Positions 47,801-58,269 of a DNA stretch of 64,000 bases are shown here, piece by piece; the stretch's first letter is position 1, and every line of letters starts with the position of its first letter. A program made the translations under genes and the position numbers. Source of the stretch: Tricholoma matsutake. Lineage: Eukaryota; Basidiomycota; Agaricomycetes; Agaricales; Tricholomataceae. The notes under the pieces are model-generated. The model saw nothing but the letters and a program-made list of their open reading frames with translations, did no database searches and had not been told where the DNA came from. The stretch spans positions 4,216,001-4,280,000 of the forward strand of contig AP026540.1 in NCBI GenBank assembly GCA_026075535.2, given 5' to 3'.

Positions 47801-48920
47801 AAAACCTTCCTCGTTCATTTTCAGTCCACGCAAACCCCACTTGCTGGTTTCAAATGAAGTCATGCATGAGATCTCGTTCTTGAGGCCATAGAAAATCACC
47901 TGGATGATTTTGATCAATGATGTTTTTGCATTTGAGGTTATATCAGGGAGTTGGTTTGAATATCGGAGGATGGGGATTTAGTGGAGGCATGTCTTTGAGG
48001 GGATCCCCCTCGATGTGTCGAATAATTCAAAATTGATCGGGTAGTCCAGCCACGATTGGACAGACCTTCTGTGTGACTGGTTTATACTTCTTCTTTGTCA
48101 ATAAATAACTAGACTGGCAATTGTCGGAAATAACGGAGGAATGGGAAACATATGATGAAGAAGTTTGCATAGGTATGAACACCATCAAGGCGTTTCGAGG
48201 AACGTGGAACTCATTGCATGCAGATAAATATAAGTCAGAAAGCGTTGCAGATAATTCTTCAGAGGAGTCGATTTCGGGGATATTTGCAGTGCACTTGATA
48301 AATATAGAGGAGTTAAAAGAGTCGAATGAAATGATGAGAGCGCACTGTTCCGAAATTTCATTCTCTAACGCTGAAAATCCTCATGAACAACTTTTCAATG
48401 ATGGTGCAATCTAGGGATCGAGGGAATGGTAGCGGTCTGAGTTGAGTTAGGATTGCATATCATAATGGTTTAGGCTTCGTTCCGATAGTTTCTAATGATG
48501 CTTTCTGTTAAGACGTCGAAAGGTCGTCCAAGTAGAATATCGTAAGCCAGGTCCCGAATAACATGTATCTGCATGTATAGGGTGATTCCACCGAGATCGC
48601 AGGGCATGTTGCATGCTAAACTGAGTGTTTTGTCCACAGTGCCATTGGCAGACTGCATCGGAAGCCAAATCAAGGAGTCGTATGCTAGACTGAGTTTGTG
48701 ACAGACATCTTTGGCCATCAAAATGATTGAGGAACCGGGATCAATGACACTTTCTACCTGGTTGTTACCATGGACATCCATAATAACTGATCTAATCGAT
48801 GAAGTTTCTTTAGCGACGACAAAAGGCTGAGGGATTTCACCGGGTCGGAGACTGCTAATATAGGTCTCGTATGGGTCAGGCACAATAATCGTGTTGGGAC
48901 TGAACATGTTCATCGCATTG
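44830..48920 (-). pseudogene. Gypsy A2 pol: protease, RT, RNase H, integrase
   Basis: Protease (48913-48470): ESVIDPGSSIILMA (DPG in place of DSG) and YDILLGRPFDVLT. The stretch between about 48470 and 47950 has no clear frame. RT (about 47900-47100): IPIPPGLYEQICEMLKKKI, WFCIAKKDAKLLRIVHSL, LPMGWMNSVPI. RNase H: AAVILAVDTSSIAISYFLAQ (about 46810-46750) and LELYGLY. Integrase (about 45850-44830): MPPSGGYRYIVQG then TGA, TDNSPAFLAALEY, NSLIERAHFD, MQAQYLGPLIVIA then TGA, ending DLDEDK. Multiple frameshifts in RT and many TGA. At 45751-45753 and 45658-45660 the TGA codons correspond to CGA in A1. Confidence 0.88.
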
Positions 48921-49423
48921 TTTCTGGTTTGTGGTACTCATTTTGGTGTGACCTGTTCTCTCCATTTAGTTTGAACCTCGGGGGATAGCGACAGTAGTTC
49001 TTCCAATGTAAGCATGACGATCGGCATCTTCATCGAGCGCAAAAAGATATCGTGTGCGATTTTCTCATTCTGTACTGGTGCCTGTGTTGCATATGATGGT
49101 CCATCTTTCTCCTTACCCTTCGATGCGCCAGCAAAGTTCCTTTCATGTGGTGGTAAATAGGCATTCTACCTGACCAATGCATAGGGGTGTACCGAGGTTT
49201 GCATTGGGGGTATGGTCAATGGCGAAGTGGTCAATGTGGGAGAAGTCAATGTTGATGCTGATGTTGGGGCCATAGTTGAAGTTGAAGGGTTGACTGTTGT
49301 CAATGAAGATGTCAAGGGTGCTGGTACTGGAGCAGTAGATGTCAAGGATGCAGGAACAGGGATTGTCATGGCTGGAACGGAACTTCAAACCTCTTTGTTC
49401 GGACGTGAAAATGGTTGACCACT

Positions 49424-50760
49424 TCAAAGTGTGAATATCTCTCGCTCGAGAGCCGCTATTCTATCTTTGGAGTCAGCAGTCAACGTCAAGTTATGATAAA
49501 TGCCTTTCGTTTCTGATCCCAATGTAGAAACTGCATTGGACTCTGTTATCAAAGTGATCACAGCCAAGGTTGAATTAGTCGAAGTCGAAAGTGCCGATGG
49601 TGCGATGCTGAATAAAAGTGTGGCTGCTGGGGTTGCATCTGGGTTGCGTTTCCACCATTCATTGATGTGTTCCTTGATAAACCTGCCAGGAATACTTTGA
49701 GGGGTTAATTGTCCGTTTGAAAGTACAATCTTTCCTTCCATGTTTCGCTTACACTTTCCTTCATTCAAGTACAACTGACAAACCATACAGTCAGGGATAA
49801 AATGTCCCGATAAACTGCAAAATATGCAAAGAAGTGCATCAATATGTGCCTGTCTGTCTGCCGAATTAGCACGAGGATTTTAGTACCTGTGATATGTGTA
49901 GCGATGGTGCTAGCAAATCATTCAAACATTGCGTTTAGATCTTTGGTTTTAATCGTAATAGTTCTGGGTGACGAGGTGACCATATTTCCGACGTTTGATG
50001 TCGAGTGCAATGAAGAGGTCGATTGGTGGATTACTGAGTTTGATGTGTTAGAGCCTGCTAGTACGAATTTTGCCGCATCGTGAATGTCATTGAGCAGATA
50101 TGGATTGTTGGGATAATGGTCAGGGAATTTGAGTTCGAGTCGTTGAGCAATTTGAGTCCATAAGCCAGGTTGGAATCCTCGAACATAAGCTCTGCTTTGC
50201 TCGGCTTCCGAGATCCTATTCTTTGCTCGCAAAAAGTGAGTAATGTTGTAGAATGCACGATAATACATTCCTAGATTGTTCACATTGAATATCCCAATGC
50301 GTAGCTGTTCTCCCACTAATTTGTCCATGTCCGATATGCTCCACTTGCGATCATCTTCTGAGCCAGGATAGAGTTTATGTACTGCTGTTCGAAATTCATT
50401 GAAGGAAGTGCCTGGCTGATATTCTGGAAGCGATTCCCAGAGCTTGGAAGAGTTGATGTCGAGATAGCGACAAGCATGTTTCTTCATTAGATTCGATTCA
50501 GTGACGCCGCAGGTCAGGTAACAATAATTCAAGCTCTTTGAAGTATCATCGGAGCTCTTGAGGTTGAGTAGGGTCAAACTTCGGAGTGGTCAAATGCCCA
50601 TGAGCTGGCATTGTGGTTTGGGTAGTCATGAATGTGATTACTCTAGGGGTAGGGGTTAAGACTTGTGTAAAGGATGGTAGAGGTGTTGAAGTTGTTGGAA
50701 GGATGAATGAAGAGGTTGATGATGATGACGAAGAAGTAGATGACAATGTGGAAGGCAATG
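49424..50760 (-). pseudogene. Gypsy A2 gag
   Basis: A Ser/Thr/Pro-rich start (from about 50760) leads to KFDPTQPQELR then TGA and the capsid part (LWESLPEYQPGTSFNEFRTA; YYRAFYNITHFLRAKNRI; AYVRGFQPGLW). A zinc knuckle CIFCSLSGHFIPDC (C-x2-C-x4-H-x4-C) lies at about 49825-49784, followed by a linker NGQLTPQSIPGRFIKEHINE. The region 49140-49420 downstream is a Val/Thr/Ser-rich linker towards the protease. 50761-50961 is leader without a gene. Confidence 0.8.
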
Positions 50761-50961
50761 ATATAGGTGAAGGAAATAGTCTACAATGAGTAGATTCTGC
50801 TTCGGAAACAGGAATTAGGATATCTCCCGATTGTTCAAGAGATTCGAAGGCATGGCGAGTATCGATACGAAGGTTTCTCGCTTGTGTTGGCCTAAGCCAA
50901 GGAAGTTGAGGTTGGTCCGACGATGAAATGATTCAGAAACCCTCATGGTGGGCTCCAAAAA

Positions 50962-53497
50962 TGATGATACTCAACCCAGGAAACCCACCAAAACAGCCAA
51001 TGAGGCAACCGATGATATTTGTGATGAGTCAGAGGAAGGGTGTGAGATGTTCTGAATGTTTGTGGTCCAACCTACTAGTAGTATGGGAAGATAACTAGTT
51101 GGTACTAGTCATGAAGGTAGTGCTATAGGAGACAAAGGTGTTTGGTGCAGTCCGATCGAGTATCAATCAATATCGAGGATGATCAACGAGATCGACGGCG
51201 AACAATGTTTATCATCAATGGTCGATGTGTGAATTTGGAGGACCTTTCAATAGGTCAATAGTATATGAAGGCTATAGCCAATGGCTATAAAGTGTTGGAC
51301 TGGTTACTAGTGCTAGCAACAAGAGGATTGAAGGAAGATCGAGGACAACAATGATCACAGAGGTTTCTCGTCAATTGAGAAAACTCATAGAGACTTAGAT
51401 TGTTTTAGAAGATTGATTGGATGCTTAGAACTGTATACGAGACAATAGGTGAAGACAATTTCTTTTATTTCCAAGTAGATACTACAGAGTTTTATATGTT
51501 TTAAAGAAACTTCCTAAAATGCAATGAGAAACATGTGTAGAACATGAGGCAAAAGATATGAGTTAAGGCACAAGGCCAAAAAGGAGACTGGAATCTGAAC
51601 AAGAAAGATATACAGTTGCGGACAAACAAACACAACAATTTCGATATCTCATGATCGGGATTTTTCTGGGACAAACTGACTTCAGATTTGGATTCAGCTT
51701 GTCAAAATACGTCAAAAAACCTATCTCCAAAGTTTTTCCCATGACATTTTAGAGTGGCCAAATTTTTTGAGCAAAATTTCGCAACATTTTGCACCCCTTT
51801 TGAGGGATTTGAGCAGCAAAAATAGTTCATTCCCTAACTTGATCAATGTGTAATTGATGGAACTCTTTTAATAACTCTGTTTGGCAGCCTTTTGAGTTGT
51901 GTGATCCTTGCATGAGATCAACATTCAACTTGAAGCTAGGTTTGAAGTTCAACTGTGTGTCACACAGGATTACTTTAATACTTAGTACATGCAAATGTTT
52001 TGAAGTTGTCCTATGCTCAAAATAATGGAATGTAAATCTACATTGCAGTGCTTATTATGTAGCAGGTAAAATTTGTTAGCCATGCCTGGTACTTTTAGGT
52101 TTCTATCTTGTTTGACACAATCATTGCATGAACAACACAGCATTAGAATGCCAAGGGTTTAAATGAGAGCAGTGAAAAATTGGTGATTGATTGGTAAAGC
52201 AAAAATGCAGAAAGAACAATAAAGAAATCATAGCAGTACATATTTGTGACATCAATGAGAAATCAGAGAATAATCATTAAACAGCTGGATGCGAGAATGT
52301 GGTGGTGTTCAGGTGGTTCAGTTGCATTTGGGCATTTCTTTTCATTCAGCTATTTTTGGCTTATTTCCGACTCAGCATATGTGATATTTCGTCGTCGCCT
52401 CAGTCATTTGGCTATGCACAAACACAATTTATTATTAGTTTGGCTGTCACCACACACTTCATTAAATGAAGTCAAAATGAAGTTCAGACTTTCAACTACT
52501 GTTAATGTCACATGATTATTCCAAAGCATGTGACAATTATGATAGGTTATTTTCCTCCTTTATAATGCCTTGTCAAATATCTAGGCACTTCCAGGAGCTT
52601 AGGAAGATGGAACGAAGTTGATTCCATAGGTTACTGGTAAAAATTTCCTTTTTTGGTGAAGTTTATTCTTTTTATTATGGGCGATCAATTTGATATAACC
52701 TCGAATTTATCACAGGATCGGATGCAGCTAACCAAAAGGAGTCGATTGCACTATTTTTCATGATTTTACCAATTTCTTTCAAGGGGTGGCCAAATTTTTG
52801 AGGTACCTAACCCAAATTTTTTGAAATAGGGAAATCGGCTCGTAGAATTATCCTCATTAGGTTCTATTCTTCACATTTTGACAATTTTTGAGTGCTCCAG
52901 ATGTTTGTGCCAGCTTCCAAAATTGGGTCACCAAAAATTGTCATGTTTGTTTGTCCACAACTGTATATCATATGATGAAAGAGTAATAAGGGTATAGAAC
53001 TAAAAAGGGACTGTCCTTTGTGTATAAACTCCACTAAGTCTCGCAATAATTTGTCCAGCGGGTTCTGTACACGATAGGGACTTGGAACAAGGCTGACCAA
53101 CTATCAGCAGGTTTGAGCATGAGTTGGAATACTTCCTGGCACATGGTATTCAACCATATAGATAACAAATGCAGTGCCCAATGTTGCTCGTAGTCTCTCG
53201 ATATCGATCGATAATGCTCAACAATGTTTGATCACGGTCATGGCTGTTTGAAGTTGATTGGGGATGTTTGATGGTTGTTTAGAGGGATCTTAGGGGCTTT
53301 TGACATAGTCCTAAGGTTGTGCGATGTGGTTTCTTGGTACAATCAATGTCACTGGTGATGTTTCAATGCGGTCAATATGATATCGCGATCGATAGACTGG
53401 GTCGCACAGTGTCTGGGACATCGTAGGAGTTAGCTGATGCGATTAGAATGTGGTTAAAGTGGTGAATCGGCCTTTGAGCCGAGGAGACAACCTATCA
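50962..53497 (-). repeat. 5' LTR of Gypsy A2 interrupted by a Tc1-type insertion
   Basis: 50962-51612 and 52966-53497 together make about 1183 bp, matching the other family-A LTRs. Insertion lies within GAAAGATATATATCATATG, counting one TA as duplicated. Confidence 0.93.
51613..52963. mobile_element. Tc1/mariner-type non-autonomous element (1351 bp)
   Basis: Inverted ends CAGTTGCGGACAAACAAACA and, from the other side, CAGTTGTGGACAAACAAACA, extending to about 29 bp with C/T or A/G differences only. TA lies on each side (51611-51612, 52964-52965), and the intact site is seen in the 3' LTR at about 42474. No transposase-like frame can be found on either strand (the longest frame, 52246-52515, is not recognisable), so it is a deletion or MITE-like form moved by a transposase coded elsewhere. 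Confidence 0.88.
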
Positions 53498-54638
53498 GCG
53501 CAAAGTAATGCACTTATGCTGAGCATTTTACAGCTTAAAACAAGCCGCCCTAGCATAGTGGAGAGAACTGGAGGCATTTATGCAAAGCATTGGCTTCAAA
53601 TGCACCAGCTCTGATGCCAGCATATTCATTTACAAAGATGCCAAAGGCATTGTCATTGCAATAATTTATGTTGATGACAGTGTGTTCTTTGGGCAGAACA
53701 AACACCTTGTAAATGAAAAGAAAAGTGCTTGCCTAAAGCACTGGAAGTGTCACTGAATTTCTTGGTATGCGCATAAAACAAAGCACATCAAAAATCACTC
53801 TGGACCAACAAAGCTACCTAGCCACCATGCTAGCACAGTTTGGAATGACGAATGCCAAGACCACCCCAACTCCTCTTCCCATGGGATACATCCCTATGGA
53901 AAACACTGCAGTGCCTGACACAGCATGTAGATCGAAGTATCAATCTGTGATCGGGTCCTCATTGTACCTGATGCTCAGAATGCGACCCAATATTGCCTTT
54001 GCAGTAATCAAGATGTTGCATTTCTCAGCTAATCCAAGCCAGGAACATCTGGATAAGGCACATTATATAATGCACTACCTTGTCAGTACTCAGAATTATG
54101 AGCTTATCTATGATGGTAAGGGCAAGGAAAGCCTACAAGCATACACAGATTCGGACTGGGCATCCGACATAGTGAAACAAAGATCTGCAATGGGCTACTT
54201 TGCCACCTTAGCAGGAGGCATTGTGTGCTGGCAGTCCCATTTGCAAAAAACTGTTGCACTGAGTTCCACTGAAGCTGAATACATGGCTCTCTCTGACACA
54301 TGTTGGCAGATTGTGTGGATCTCGTCCCTTTTTTTCGAATTGGGATATACCCTGAAGCATGTACCTATTTGCACTGACAATCAGGGGTCAATCTTTATTA
54401 GATCAAACCTGGTTCAAGAAAGAAGGACCAAACATGTCAACATTCGCTATCATTATACATGTGAATGTATTGAAGATGGCAAGGTCACTGTCGTATTCAT
54501 CCTGGGAAGTGATAACCCAGCCGATATGTTTACTAAAAATCTCAAGAGAATTCTCTTCAGAAATTTAGAAGCTCCCTCAGAATTAAATTCGAGGTTCAAA
54601 CTTAGTGCTAATCAGCTGCTGTACAGTTTGTGGGGGGG
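53498..54638 (+). pseudogene. copia-2 RT end and RNase H
   Basis: Resumes after A2: FYSLKQAALA, IYKDAKGIVIAIIYVDDSVF (catalytic YVDD), then from 53767 an open frame of 306 codons: SYLATMLAQFGMTNAKTTPT, SKYQSVIGSSLYLMLRMRPN, then RNase H with YTDSDWASD, TVALSSTEAEYMALSD, CTDNQGSIFI and NPADMFTKNL. A purine run (GTGGGGGGGTG) precedes the 3' LTR. Frameshift near 53730 and stops in 53500-53570. Confidence 0.9.
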
Positions 54639-54759
54639 TGTTGAATTTAATAAATCACACCTGCAGGCCGCCTACATAGGCATGTGACCTGCTCCATATG
54701 GAACAAACATAGCCATACATATGTACATACATGCTACAATGTGCATATGACTATCATTC
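54639..54759 (+). repeat. 3' LTR of copia-2, truncated
   Basis: The first 121 bp match the 5' LTR (36219-36339) with a few transitions, then the sequence switches at ATCATTC to the element starting at 54760. Confidence 0.9.
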
Positions 54760-57690
54760 TGTAATGGGCAGTTACTAGCTTAGAATACTTGAGACTTACA
54801 TTGCACCTAACAGAGCAGAATCTAGTCTATTTGGTTGCTATGTCATGTATGTTGTAAGTAAAAAGTAGTTACTGGTAAACAACTATCAACAAATAACTAA
54901 GATAGGCCTGGGGGCCAAGTCATATGTAAGAGGTATCCATTACATACCCCCGTTTGAGATTGCCTCCAGGGAATCTAATAGAAATAACAATGATTTTTGA
55001 AAGGGAAGCATAAAAATTGAAAGTGCCCTCATTGTCGTCACTCCAGTCCTGCACACCATTGAAGGTTCATTGAGTATAACTACTCAATGTATTACATGCC
55101 AATTAGGGCGGCGGTCTACATGGTGGGGCTTGTGTTAGAGGTAGCCCTCAGGGCCACAGTGTTTTTCCAGTAAGCTCATGGGGCATGGCTGACACACTGG
55201 CTGGGAGCCATTTGAAATCCAAGAAACATGACTTATCCGGCCCATCATCCTCATGGCCCATCAAATACTGAATGCAAGTGATGTCGTGATAGGTGGGGCA
55301 CCACTAACCATCCCATTGTGGTATGGCCACAGGTTCTCTGAGAGTATCCAATCATCGTAAACATTCACGATCTGTTTTGCAAGAGAGATCCTGAAACGGT
55401 CCAGCTCGCAAGTGTGATTGATGATTCAAGTGGTGGAGACCAAAGGTATACGTGTGATCAATCCATTGTGGGGGTACCCCATGGCAAATAAGATGTTGGG
55501 TTACTGTGTCCAAGGTGGCTTCAGGCGCCAACTTATTGTTGTAAGGGTGAATGGTGAGAATATCACCAGAACACTTGACAAATGGTGTGTTGGGGTTTGA
55601 TGCATTCCAGATGTCAATGGCTTCATGGTAGAAGCCAGGGAGGGCCACTACACACCCATATACTCACATGAAATTGGATCAGGCGATCACCATATGGGCT
55701 CCAAGCATGCATCCTAATGAATACCCAAATACACTACATCAGTTGGCTTGAAGAGCCACATTCATGGCTACACCGTGGGTGGCATTGCTACTGCCCAAGC
55801 ATCTGTGGTGCATGATGTACTGAGACATCAGGTCAATGTCCAGCAGCTGTTCTACAGGCAGAGGGGGTAGTCCGGCGCCACCAGTCTTATTCTGTCAATT
55901 ACCTGTGAACACATCTTCATCTTGGTGTATGGGGAAGTCCTCCCATAGTTGGTGGTTGTTGGGGAGGAAGACACTATCCTTCAAGATTTTGTGCATGGCC
56001 AAGTCCTGTAGCTCTGGTATGAACCCACCAGCAATGCAATGAAATTCAATCAGCAATCAATAGGCTTCGACACAGTTGATGGCAGATTCTTTCCAGTCGT
56101 TAACAAATTGTACTCCTTGGATGACTTCCTGGGGATTCATAGGAAATCCTCGGGGTAAATATGAGTACAGGCGGCAATCACTGTCGGTCATGTATGGGTT
56201 TTCCATATGACCCTCAAAGTCGCTGGCCACCGCGGCGGTCTTGCCAGCATACACCCAATTAGATTTGACTGAGTAGAAGATGTGTTGGCTAGTCATCATC
56301 CACAATTCATTGTCCTGTTCATGTTTTCCATTAGCGACTACTACACCAAGTCCATCTGGTACATGACCAGGCCAACTCCATTTGTAATGTGCTTGGTCCT
56401 TGGCGAACCTCTCTTTTCTGGCCCTTTTCTTATTGTTGTCGCCATTGTTGTCGCTGCTCTGTTCATCTGAGCTGAGCTTGGATTCAGCCCCCCCTCATTG
56501 GGCTGTGCACTATCTGTGATTGGTTCATTAGGCCTAACTACCATCAGTTTCATGGCTGCAGTAATGTGAACCACCAGGGGTTTGGGTATGGGGACAGGAG
56601 CAGGAACAACTATAGGCATAGATGCAGGACCGGGCATGGGTACCATTGTAGTCACAGGTGCAGGTGCAGGTGTAGGGGTAGGTTACGATGCTTTGTTATT
56701 GTTTGAAGTTCTGGATGAATAGTCTGGTCAATACACATCATGACATGGTCATCGATCATTTATGGGTATATTAAGTATTTGGGGTGTAGGAGACAATGGT
56801 CTCTGAGGTGCGGGTTCTCATCGTACCGGGGATGGGGTTCTCCATCTAGGTGGTGAGCGTCAACATGGTGGTGGTGAGTCCCGTCGTCAATATGGTGGTG
56901 ATGGAGATCGTGGGCAATAATGATCACCTCTTTGCTCTAAGGGTGGATGGGGTAGATAGTCGGTCCCAACCCGTCTAGGCTGAGGTGGAGGGGGTACCTC
57001 CATGGGTCATTCCTGGCCACGTACTTTGTGGGGTCGATGACCTTTGTCCTCAGGGCTATGGTTGGTGGGGGATACTGGCCGTTTTCATGACTCATTCATT
57101 ATTCAGGATGCCAAGGTTATAGTCATTTGCTTCGCTTGGTCTACTTCTCCTTGAAGTCCATCAATCTTGTTGAGTAATGGTTCTACCACCACTTGAGCTA
57201 GGATATCTTGCTGCAAAAATCCGAGGAATGTTCCATCCATTCTGACCTTCTCCAATCATTGGGTGAGTCCCTTGATTGTATCATCCCATCAATCATTGAC
57301 TTGGATACGCGATGGTTCATCAACGTCCATCGCGCTATACATTCATTGAGATGTTTGGCGTGCAGGTGATCTCAATCGTCCATGTTGGTACCTTTCTGGT
57401 GAGTAGCATTCTCTTCCCCCTGCAGAGTTCACTCTGGAACTCTGCTGACCTCTCCCAGTTCCTCTGCCATGACTGTCAGCACTGGATGCATGCGAGTACA
57501 AGCATTGCATGTTGATGATCCAGTTCTTTTGGTATGTTGATTCTGTTGTAACTTGTTGTCAATGGTTAACAAGTGTGCGTTGGCAGAAAGAAAAAACTTT
57601 CTTTGGATGTGAAGTTGAGTTGGATTATGTAATTTCGCATGGTTCAGAGATTTCCTCAATCAGTTATTTTTGGCGCTTGGATAACTGAGA
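54760..57690 (-). mobile_element. LTR element D, 3' part: LTR plus gag-like region, no pol seen
   Basis: A 185-bp LTR (54760-54944) has inverted ends TGTAATGG and CCATTACA. On the minus strand a purine stretch (CTCAAACGGGGGTA) precedes it, so this is the 3' LTR of a minus-strand element. Coding traces on that strand run from about 57400 to 55010: a coiled region (LGFLQQDILAQVVVEPLLNK), NDPWRYPLHLSLDG, then KTAAVASDFEGHMENPYMTD and YSYLPRGFPMNP, and WKESAINCVEAYRLL; finally FYHEAIDIWNASNPNTPFVK. No protease, RT or integrase motif. Looks like a gag-only (large non-autonomous) element. The second LTR is not visible. Confidence 0.6.
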
Positions 57691-57693
57691 GGG

Positions 57694-57840
57694 TCAGTTT
57701 ACGCCTTGGATTTCAAGGTATTGATCCAAGGCCTTGAGATCTTTGCATGAGCTCAGTGGTTCCCAGGTGGTATCATCCAGCAACCACCAGACCTCAAACT
57801 CAAGGTTTTTGTCTTCTGCCCATCGGTGTCTGATCAAGTC
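57694..57840 (-). pseudogene. Chromodomain fragment
   Basis: Minus-strand translation: VEDLIRHRWAEDKNLEFEVW, then DDTTWEPLSSC and LDQYLEIQGVN before a stop. This fits a chromodomain (hydrophobic strand, the W-x-x-x...TWEP turn and final helix). Nothing upstream belongs to an obvious pol; before it the frame runs into the CGGACT repeats. Probably the last exon or tail of another chromovirus or a domesticated piece. Confidence 0.65.
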
Positions 57841-57879
57841 CTCAACAAACGAGGTCTTTACTGTGCCCCACATATTCCG

Positions 57880-58110
57880 AGCCAGTCCACGTGGAATTTG
57901 GTGGACTCCACACGGACTAGCTCGGACTCTGCACGGACTGGCATTCACTCATTTGGCTCAAATGTCCTGTATAGCAGTTGCTCAGACTCCACACGGACTT
58001 TCGTGGAGTCTGAGCTGTTTTTGCACCTTTACTCGGAGTGCACACAGACTTTGTCCGAGCAACATCAATTTACTCGGACTCAGACGGATACATGTCCGAG
58101 TCATCCAAGT
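57880..58110. repeat. CGGACT-type repeat block, left of the CxC module
   Basis: About ten dispersed copies of GACTCCACACGGACT, CTCGGACT or their reverse complements, several forming hairpins (for example CAGACTCCAC with GTGGAGTCTG at about 57990-58013). The same family is found at 63565-63960. Confidence 0.75.
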
Positions 58111-58149
58111 TGAGTCCATGGATGCATAGCAGAGGCTACGGAAAAATTA

Positions 58150-58227
58150 TGTAGTAAAGGAGAATCGAACTCCAAGCCTTATCACCAAGCATAAATAGCA
58201 GCAATTAACCACTACACCACAGAGCCA
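58150..58227 (-). ncRNA. tRNA-like sequence (possible SINE head)
   Basis: On the minus strand, TGGTGTAGTGGTTAA matches the D-arm/box A of fungal tRNA-Glu/Asp, and GGAGTTCGATTCTCC forms a T-arm with box B. The 5' seven bases GGCTCTG find no 3' partner at the right distance and the anticodon arm does not fold well, so a working tRNA is unlikely. A tRNA-derived SINE or a pseudo-tRNA fits better. No second copy is seen in the window. Confidence 0.4.
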
Positions 58228-58269
58228 TTGTCAAACAAGCAAACAATTGCATTATGTCACCATAGAACC

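Larger units (their letters stand above)
41841..53497 (-). mobile_element. Full Ty3/Gypsy element A2 with antisense gene
   Basis: LTRs at 41841-43012 (3') and 50962-53497 (5', with a 1.35 kb insertion), and a 4-bp duplication GCGC. Sense coding on the minus strand from about 50760 to 44830; an antisense gene on the plus strand at 43150-44505, between pol and the 3' LTR. Just inside the 5' LTR (minus strand) TTTTGGAGCCCACC could be a primer-binding site starting TGG. The empty KDZ site of A1 is present at 45221-45236. Confidence 0.93.
36219..54759 (+). mobile_element. Ty1/copia retrotransposon copia-2, split by two family-A insertions
   Basis: 5' LTR at 36219-36499 and a truncated 3' LTR at 54639-54759, both starting TGTTGAATTTAATAAATC. 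Coding on the plus strand in the order gag, protease, integrase, RT, RNase H. The element is opened inside RT by a solo LTR (40630-41763) and 77 bp later by the full element A2 (41841-53497). Removing them leaves RT frames that meet (VKTT then FLYGKLDEEIYMQQPEG). Confidence 0.92.

Noticed and set aside
58150..58227. Functional tRNA gene
   Set aside because: The 5' acceptor strand has no complementary 3' strand and the anticodon arm is poor.
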